Positions 58,497 through 64,000 of a DNA stretch of 64,000 bases are shown here, one piece after another. Each line of letters starts with the position of its first letter. Positions within the stretch are counted from its first letter, which is position 1. Both the position numbers and the translations under genes were made by a program. This stretch comes from Marthasterias glacialis (lineage: Eukaryota; Echinodermata; Asteroidea; Forcipulatida; Asteriidae). The stretch covers positions 8,856,811 to 8,920,810 of the forward strand of contig OU452229.1 in NCBI GenBank assembly GCA_911728455.2, read 5' to 3'. The notes below the pieces were generated by a model, which saw nothing but the letters and a program-made list of their open reading frames with translations, made no database searches and was not told the origin of the DNA.

Positions 58497-58667
58497 TTAG
58501 TGGACTGATAGCGAAGCACATGTCTCCATCTCATTGTCTGAAGTACTACTACTATCATTGTCTGATATCTTATCCATTCCTTCTTCATCTAAATGTTTCT
58601 TTAAACTCTCTAGGCGCAGTTTCAATGAGCTGTACTGGAACTTTCCCCTCTTTTCACCATATGGATC
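58497..58667 (-). CDS. Last coding exon of an unrecognised host gene
   Basis: After a TTATTATGGTTGTTAG acceptor the minus strand reads 56 codons in phase 0: DPYGEKRGKFQYSSLKLRLE, a basic helix-like stretch, then an acidic Ser-rich end (ISDNDSSSTSDNEMETCASL) and a TAA stop. Acidic Ser clusters of this type suit phosphorylation, an inference. No upstream exon was found on the minus strand before the LINE at 59.6 kb, so the gene would continue to the right under or beyond it. I do not recognise the protein. Confidence 0.55.
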   Translation of the reverse strand, partial: DPYGEKRGKFQYSSLKLRLESLKKHLDEEGMDKISDNDSSSTSDNEMETCASLSVH

Positions 58668-58754
58668 CTAACAACCATAATAAGAAAAAAAAGGATTGGT
58701 ATAATATTTGCATCAGGGATAAATAACATTCATAAATACCTGAGACAGTTTATC

Positions 58755-58935
58755 CATTCTGATTGGCCGAGAGGGCATCACGTGGCCATGTTTAAACGGG
58801 CAATATAAACACGGTAAAAAGTGTTTAAAACCGGCTAGCTTGCGAACGAAAAATATAGCCCCTGTATCAGAATAAAGAAGTATACGTGTTTCCAGCTGTT
58901 GGGTTTCTGATTGGCCGAGAGGGCATCAAGTGCCT
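58755..58935. repeat. Duplicated TCTGATTGGCCGAGAGGGCAT motif
   Basis: CTGATTGGCCGAGAGGGCAT occurs at 58758 and again at 58907, each followed by CACGTGGCC or CAAGTGCC. It is a short direct repeat about 149 bp apart containing CCAAT-box cores on the opposite strand. Confidence 0.7.
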
Positions 58936-59091
58936 TTAACAGCTGCAGAGACATGAAGATCGACATTCCGTTCAAGGAATTGGCCCGTAAATATGGATAG
59001 AAATTTAACGCAGAGTCGAGCTCAGAAACTGTCAGATTTGTTCCCAATTTGTGAAGGTTTTTGCATGTTTTTGACAGAAAGGCATTTATGA

Positions 59092-59252
59092 ATGGGAATA
59101 AAGGTGTGCTGAATCGGTTTTTAACTATTTTTTAAACCTCCAAGGGGCCTGGTGGCCGATAATTGCCCTCGCCTTCGGCTCGTGCAATTATCGGCCACCA
59201 GGCCCCTCATCAGTTTTAAACAATAGTTAAAAACCTTTATTCCCTTAATATA
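59092..59252. mobile_element. Near-perfect palindromic MITE
   Basis: GGGAATAAAGG at the left mirrors CCTTTATTCCC at the right. The core GGGGCCTGGTGGCCGATAAT with a CTCGCCTTCGGCTCG loop faces ATTATCGGCCACCAGGCCCC with no mismatch over 20 bases. A CCTTCGG loop and strong stem make it cruciform-prone. Confidence 0.85.
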
Positions 59253-61161
59253 ACACTGATGTGTCAAAAATTGTCATAATACACAAGGCTTTTTTAACCC
59301 AAATTGTGTCAAACACGAAGCTGTTCTGGTGGCCATTTCTGTTTAATATCACTGATCAAACAAGTTAAATTACATTGTAGGCAAAACAATATAAAGCCAT
59401 TTGAGGCAATTGCCTCTGATGCATTTATGACCGTGCAGTGCTGTGTGTGGCAGCTATCACTAACTCTCCGACAATATTGCCCTTTATCTGCTACTTTGAG
59501 TTTTTCTACCAGTCAAAAGTTCAGATATATGTCAAATAACATGTATAGATCACAATAAAGGCTTCAGTATCTGACTCTGTGTTACCAATACGATGCATTT
59601 TATGCTTGTTTTTGGTATCATTTTTATACATAACTGCAAACCTGTACTACCAGGCTGAAGATGCCAGTTCTTTGTTCAATGCTCATCCAATTGTTCAGGA
59701 GCATTTCTTCCTATTGGGAGACATGGATCAACACTTTGTGACAAACCCGCCTGAGTGCCTCACAACGATGAGCAAGATAAGCCTCTATTCAAGACTACGA
59801 ATCTGTCTTTGACTTCAATAGTGCATGGTATCCAATACTCAGCCATCCTTTTTCGGGTGAACTGAGTGTTACCAACTATCTGAAGTGCCCTGTTCCTGCT
59901 GTGACCTGTCAGACTTTTGACACCCTGAACCTCCTACGCCAACCATACCTGACTCACCAATATCACGGACCTTCTACCAGTTTCGGCGATGAAGATGCTG
60001 GCACCACTGAGGAAAACGAGGAGGAAAGAGAACTGGTAGGAAGATATCCAGTGTTCGTAACAACCCAGTATACCTCGTAGAATCGGCCCCATTTACTTCA
60101 ACTGAACCCGACCACCATGAACATATCAATAAAAACCGTCAACACAGAAGTAATCCGGCTAACCTCACACCACTGGTTAGGGCCAAACCTCACTCAAACC
60201 TTAATGTCCAAACATGGAACGCCAATTCCTTGTGCAACAAAACTCACACATTAGTTGACTATAATTTGGAGAATGATGTTTATATCATGTTCTTAACTGA
60301 AACCTGCACATGATGCAGTTGTGACAGGAGAGTGTGCACCTCCTAGCTATGGATTTCTTAACATTCCTCGTGGAAAGGGAAATCTAGGTGGTGGAATTAG
60401 GGTCCTCTTCAAGAAACCCCTTGATCTGTTTATAACCCCCTCCTGCTTTGAAACTCTCAACTTTGAACATGTCTGTATTAGAAATAAGAGTAAAACAACC
60501 CAACTCGTAGCAGTATACCGCCCTCCCCCCTCACCTGCCAATGATCTTAAAATCTCTTTCTTCTTACTCGAGTTTGAGTTGTTCATTGATGAACTCTCCA
60601 TTGCCCCCTGTCAATTGGTGATTCTCGGAGACTTCAACATCCATGTTGATACCAAGGGGACGTCAGACAGTTTCTCACAATTCTGGAAACCACTGGTTTT
60701 TGTCAACACATATCGGGGCCCCACCCATAAACTTGGCCATATGCTTGATTTATTGATTTCTGACGATGACATAGTTCAAGCAACAGAAATACACCCAGTT
60801 CTGTATTCTGATCACCACATTCTGAAATGCATTGTCAGGTGCAAAAAAAACCTCCCCTGAAAATAACTTCAACATCCCGAGAGTATGGAAAGTTGGATTT
60901 GAATTTGTTTAAACATCTACTTGCTGATCATCTGAGAGAGATCATGATAGACGGAGATGATCCAGTTGTTCTATCAGAGACATACGTATGCCTCAAACTC
61001 TCTGCACTCGATGACGTATGTCCAGTCACCACTAGGGTTCGTGTTGTGAAGCCCAGACTTCCACGGTATAACAACATTATCAATGAAGAGAGACGAACTT
61101 CTCGAAGGCTTGAGCGCAAATGGCTAAAAAGTTGTTATAATGCCGACCTTAGTAAATTTAC

Positions 61162-63067
61162 TATGGTGTTCTAAAGACGACAACGGTGTGTCGCGTCGTG
61201 CCATTGCGTCGCCTGTTCCGTCGCGCCGTCGCGTCGTGCGTCGCATCGTGCCGTCGTCCGTCGCGTCGCCTGTTTTACAATGAAATAATATATTGGGTTT
61301 TAGTGCCGTCGCCCGTCGCGTCGTGCCGTCGTCCGTCGCGTCGTGTCCGTTGCGTCGCATGTCCCGTCGCCCATTGCGTCGCCCTTCGCATTGCCATCGC
61401 GTCGTGCCGTCGCCCGTCGCATCGTGCCGTCGTCCGTCGCGTCGCCTGTGCCGTCGCCCGTCGCGTCGCCTGTGCCGTCGCGTCGTGCAGTCATCCGTCG
61501 CGTCGCCTGTCCAGAAAGTTCTGCCTCCAGGTGGCGCTGTTGTGCCTACGGCGAAAGCATGGTCATAGTTCGTTCAAATTGGACATGATGGAGGCAATTT
61601 TAGAGTCTCTTGACCTGCAACACCTTTGTGATACTTTCCTGTCGAATAAGGTAAGCCACTTTTTTTATAACGCTAGTAGTAGTTAGTATCAATTCTCCTA
61701 AACTAAGTATCGATTTTTGTCCATTTATTCACTTTTTTTTCTAGTAGAGTTAAGTTTAAAAGTGGCTCAGTTCATTCCACTATTACGTACTATAGTAGTA
61801 CAGCATACACTACTGATGGTCACTGCATGACTGTGTGCTAAAACAAGGCATTAATGAAACGTACATGTACTTTCTTGGTGTGAAGTCGATTAATTCCCTA
61901 GTCTTTTGTCACACAAAACCAAGTGACTTTGAATGTGAAAATTGCCTTTCTGTCAAACTGGATAAACTCTATAATATGTCCGGTAAGCACTTTACTTTAT
62001 TAAAATTTTGATGATTGATATGCAGTAACAATTTTGTTGGTCTATCAAATAAACATTGAATTGTAGGTATTTTTTCACATTGTAATACCAATATTCATGC
62101 TATTTTGTTAATTTTTCTTCTGAAGGTCGGATGTAAAGAGGCTGTGTCATTGACGGACTCAGAGTTTCAACTGTTGTGTGTTTTGAGAATTGGTGACAGA
62201 GCCCGCATAAGGCAAAAGTGCCAACAACACATCACTGGTAAGATCTCTATTTGAGCATATCCAAACAGCATATTAAATGTCATTGTCTTGTGAGGTTTAG
62301 CTTTATGGGTTGAGCAGTGACCGAGAAATTGACAACAAAATAACCTACACTGTTTCTTGCCCCTCTTCATACAGAAGTAAAAAAAAAAATATAATTCTAC
62401 TATTTATTCTGTCGACAGCTGTCCCCTGTTTTTGTTTATGTAATTCTGCATAGGTTTCCAAACCAGTGAATAAAATGACTCCCTTTGGATACCCCTCATG
62501 TAACCTCACCCCCTTAAAACAATTAATGTAAAATTGTTCAGATGGCAGGGCAAGGAGGGATTGATTAAACTATACGTCTCTGCCATCAGGAAATTTCAGG
62601 TGTGACTCCACAATGCAAATAAACAAACAGCGACACCCATTGTCAAAGAAAATAAGGAAATGAATAGAAACATGACGACGTATTCAGGCGACGCGACGGG
62701 CGACGCGACTGGCGACGGCACAGGCGACGCGACGGACGACGGCACGACGCGATGGGCGACGGCACGACGCGACGGGCGACGGCACGACGCGATGGGCGAC
62801 GCGAAGGGCGACGCAAAGGGCGACGCAACATGCGACGCAACGGACACGACGCGACGGACGACGGCACGACAGGACGGACGACGGCACGACGCGACGGACG
62901 ACGGCACTAAAACCCAATATATTATTTCATTGTAAAACAGGCGACGCGACGGACGACGGCACGATGCAACGCATGACGCGTCGGGCGACGGCACGACGCG
63001 ACGGGCGACGGAACAGGCGACGCGATGGCACGACGCGACGCACCTTTGTCGTCTTTAGAACACCATA
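61162..63067. mobile_element. 1.9-kb foldback element with CGTCG-repeat arms and SAM-like exons
   Basis: Ends TATGGTGTTCTAAAGACGAC and its near-exact reverse complement. ATTTAC (or AATTTAC) flanks both sides at 61156-61161 and 63068-63073, and the LINE frame is continuous across the duplication. Arms of about 340-380 bp (61190-61515 and 62684-63055) are almost wholly built of CGTCGCG/CGTCGTGCCGTCGCC variants, in mirror orientation. The centre is ordinary AT-rich sequence with two well-formed exons. Long arms and a 6-9 bp target duplication suggest a Mutator-like or foldback class, an inference. Confidence 0.88.
61585..62394 (+). CDS. Small SAM-like protein gene carried by the foldback element
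   Basis: Exon 1 61585-61650 starts ATGATGGAG and encodes MMEAILESLDLQHLCDTFLS plus NK, ending AAG/GTAAGC. Exon 2 62126-62237 follows TTTTTCTTCTGAAG and encodes VGCKEAVSLTDSEFQLLCVL, then RIGDRARIRQKCQQHIT, ending G/GTAAGA. The phases fit. The helical pattern (FLESLGL-like start, LTDSEF, GDRARI) matches a sterile alpha motif domain, about 60 residues, used for protein interaction. A possible third exon (62375-62394 after TTCATACAG) adds EVKKKI and a stop. No transposase is present, so this looks like a captured host exon set or the remnant of the parent element's own protein. Confidence 0.7.
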
Positions 63068-64000
63068 ATTTACAGCCCAGAAGACCCAAGTTTGTAAGCT
63101 GATAGCTGATGCCAAAATTGACTACTTTTCCAGCAAGTTCTCCAATGCAAGCCCTAGAAAGATGTATACCACGATTAATGGTCTTCTAAATAAATCCTCC
63201 AAAACACTGCCAGTCTAAGACTCTGACACTGAACTTGCTATCAATTTCATGTCATTCTTTGTTGAGAAATAAATCCTCCAAAACACTGCCAGTCTATGAC
63301 TCTGACACTGAACTTGCTATCAATATCATGTCATTCTTTGTTGAGAATATCAGGTCAAATGTTCAACCTGAGACCACTACACTCACTGGGGTTGCTCAGC
63401 ACACTGTCAATCTTCCTCCTAGAGGTCCAAAAACTTAAAGGCAATTCCCCAACAAAGCATATTCCCTTGACACAGTTCCATCATGGAGTATCAAAGAATG
63501 CTTACCCATCCTGCTACCAATTATTACAAGAATTGTCAATGCTTCATTCATGTCTGGTGTTTTCCCAGAAACGTTCAAGCAATCCACCATTGCTCCTGTT
63601 CTCAAGAAACCCATCCTGGATCATAATGTGCTCAAAAGCTATCCCACGATTTCTAATATCAAATTCCGGGCTAAACTCACTGACAACACTGCATCATGTC
63701 AAGTCATCAACCACGTCAACACAACAATTTTGTTGAAGGTACCAATCTGCATATAAAGCACACCACTGTACAGAAACGGCCTTGCTTAAGGTCAAAAATG
63801 ACATTTTACATTCCCTTGACAAAAAAAGTTGTTCTCATGGTTTTACTTGATATGTCTGCAGCCTTTCACACCATCGATCATCATATCCTTTTGGACATGG
63901 TTTTGGTATTACAGGTGCTACTCTTGCATGGTTTCGTTCCTACTTAAAGGATCGCTGTACCAAAGTGTCCATTAGGAATACTGTATCTGATAAACATGTT

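Larger units (their letters stand above)
59600..64000 (+). mobile_element. LINE (endonuclease-RT), interrupted by foldback element
   Basis: Plus strand. 60110-60860: NVQTWNANSLCNKTH, then the endonuclease frame 60321-60860 with VILGDFNIHVDTKG and a terminal YSDHHIL (catalytic SDH). 60870-61161: linker DVCPVTTRVRVVKPR. After the insertion the frame resumes at 63068 with KLIADAKIDYFSSKFSNASP. The reverse transcriptase follows with FPETFKQSTIAPVLKKP and LLDMSAAFHTIDHHILLDM (63845-63900), and runs past the window. A 79-bp tandem duplication (63188-63266, 63267-63345) and frameshifts disable it. The Jockey/CR1 type fits. Confidence 0.85.

Noticed and set aside
61124..61690. Arg/Ser/Ala- and Asp/Gly/Thr-rich frames at both arms of the foldback element
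   Set aside because: Products of the CGTCG-type repeat; mirror-image frames occur in the other arm.

Overview
The window is eukaryotic, AT-rich, mostly non-coding DNA: spliced exons with canonical GT-AG borders, no operons, dense transposon debris, and ACATGT-type simple repeats. The repeat families (TTAA-flanked short elements with an AAAGGTAYACNTTTGGTAAT-type end, GGGCCCAATTTCATGG foldbacks, CTTCCGGTCAAACCGG tandem repeats, a tRNA-derived SINE) and the ciliary-type host gene point to a marine deuterostome invertebrate. A sea star or other echinoderm is my best guess, from recollection of repeat style, not a database match. Region by region: (1) 1-28568, minus strand, is the 5' half of one host gene. 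Five coding exons with fully compatible splice phases give 223 residues that I read as a MYCBP-associated protein (MYCBPAP) orthologue. Its introns (8.8, 6.6, 0.46 and 8.7 kb, plus one leaving the window at base 1) hold a decayed LINE, a tRNA-type SINE, several MITEs, minisatellites and a GAA microsatellite. One 1,125-bp MITE sits exactly at the 5' splice site of exon 4. (2) 28862-38590 is a complete 9.7-kb Harbinger/PIF DNA transposon with 28-bp perfect terminal inverted repeats and an ATG target duplication. It carries a three-exon DDE transposase gene on the plus strand and a convergent four-exon Myb/SANT-like gene on the minus strand. The latter has a single-base deletion in an A run. Younger elements are nested in its introns and flanks. 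It landed about 290 bp upstream of the host start codon. (3) 38600-58000 has no host gene that I can support. It is a mosaic of terminal-inverted-repeat elements (a 3.3-kb element rich in AACGTTGT-like repeats, two TTAA elements, a TA-flanked mariner-like MITE, several foldbacks), a minus-strand LINE fragment and a 30-bp minisatellite. (4) 58130-58667, minus strand, looks like the last coding exon and 3' UTR of a second host gene that I do not recognise. (5) 59600-64000 is a LINE (endonuclease plus reverse transcriptase) interrupted in frame by a 1.9-kb foldback element. That element's long arms are built of CGTCG-type repeats, and its centre carries two or three well-spliced exons encoding a small SAM-like domain, an apparent captured or passenger gene. 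The most unusual items are this SAM-carrying foldback element, the nearly intact two-gene Harbinger unit beside a host promoter, and the MITE whose target duplication forms part of a host splice donor.
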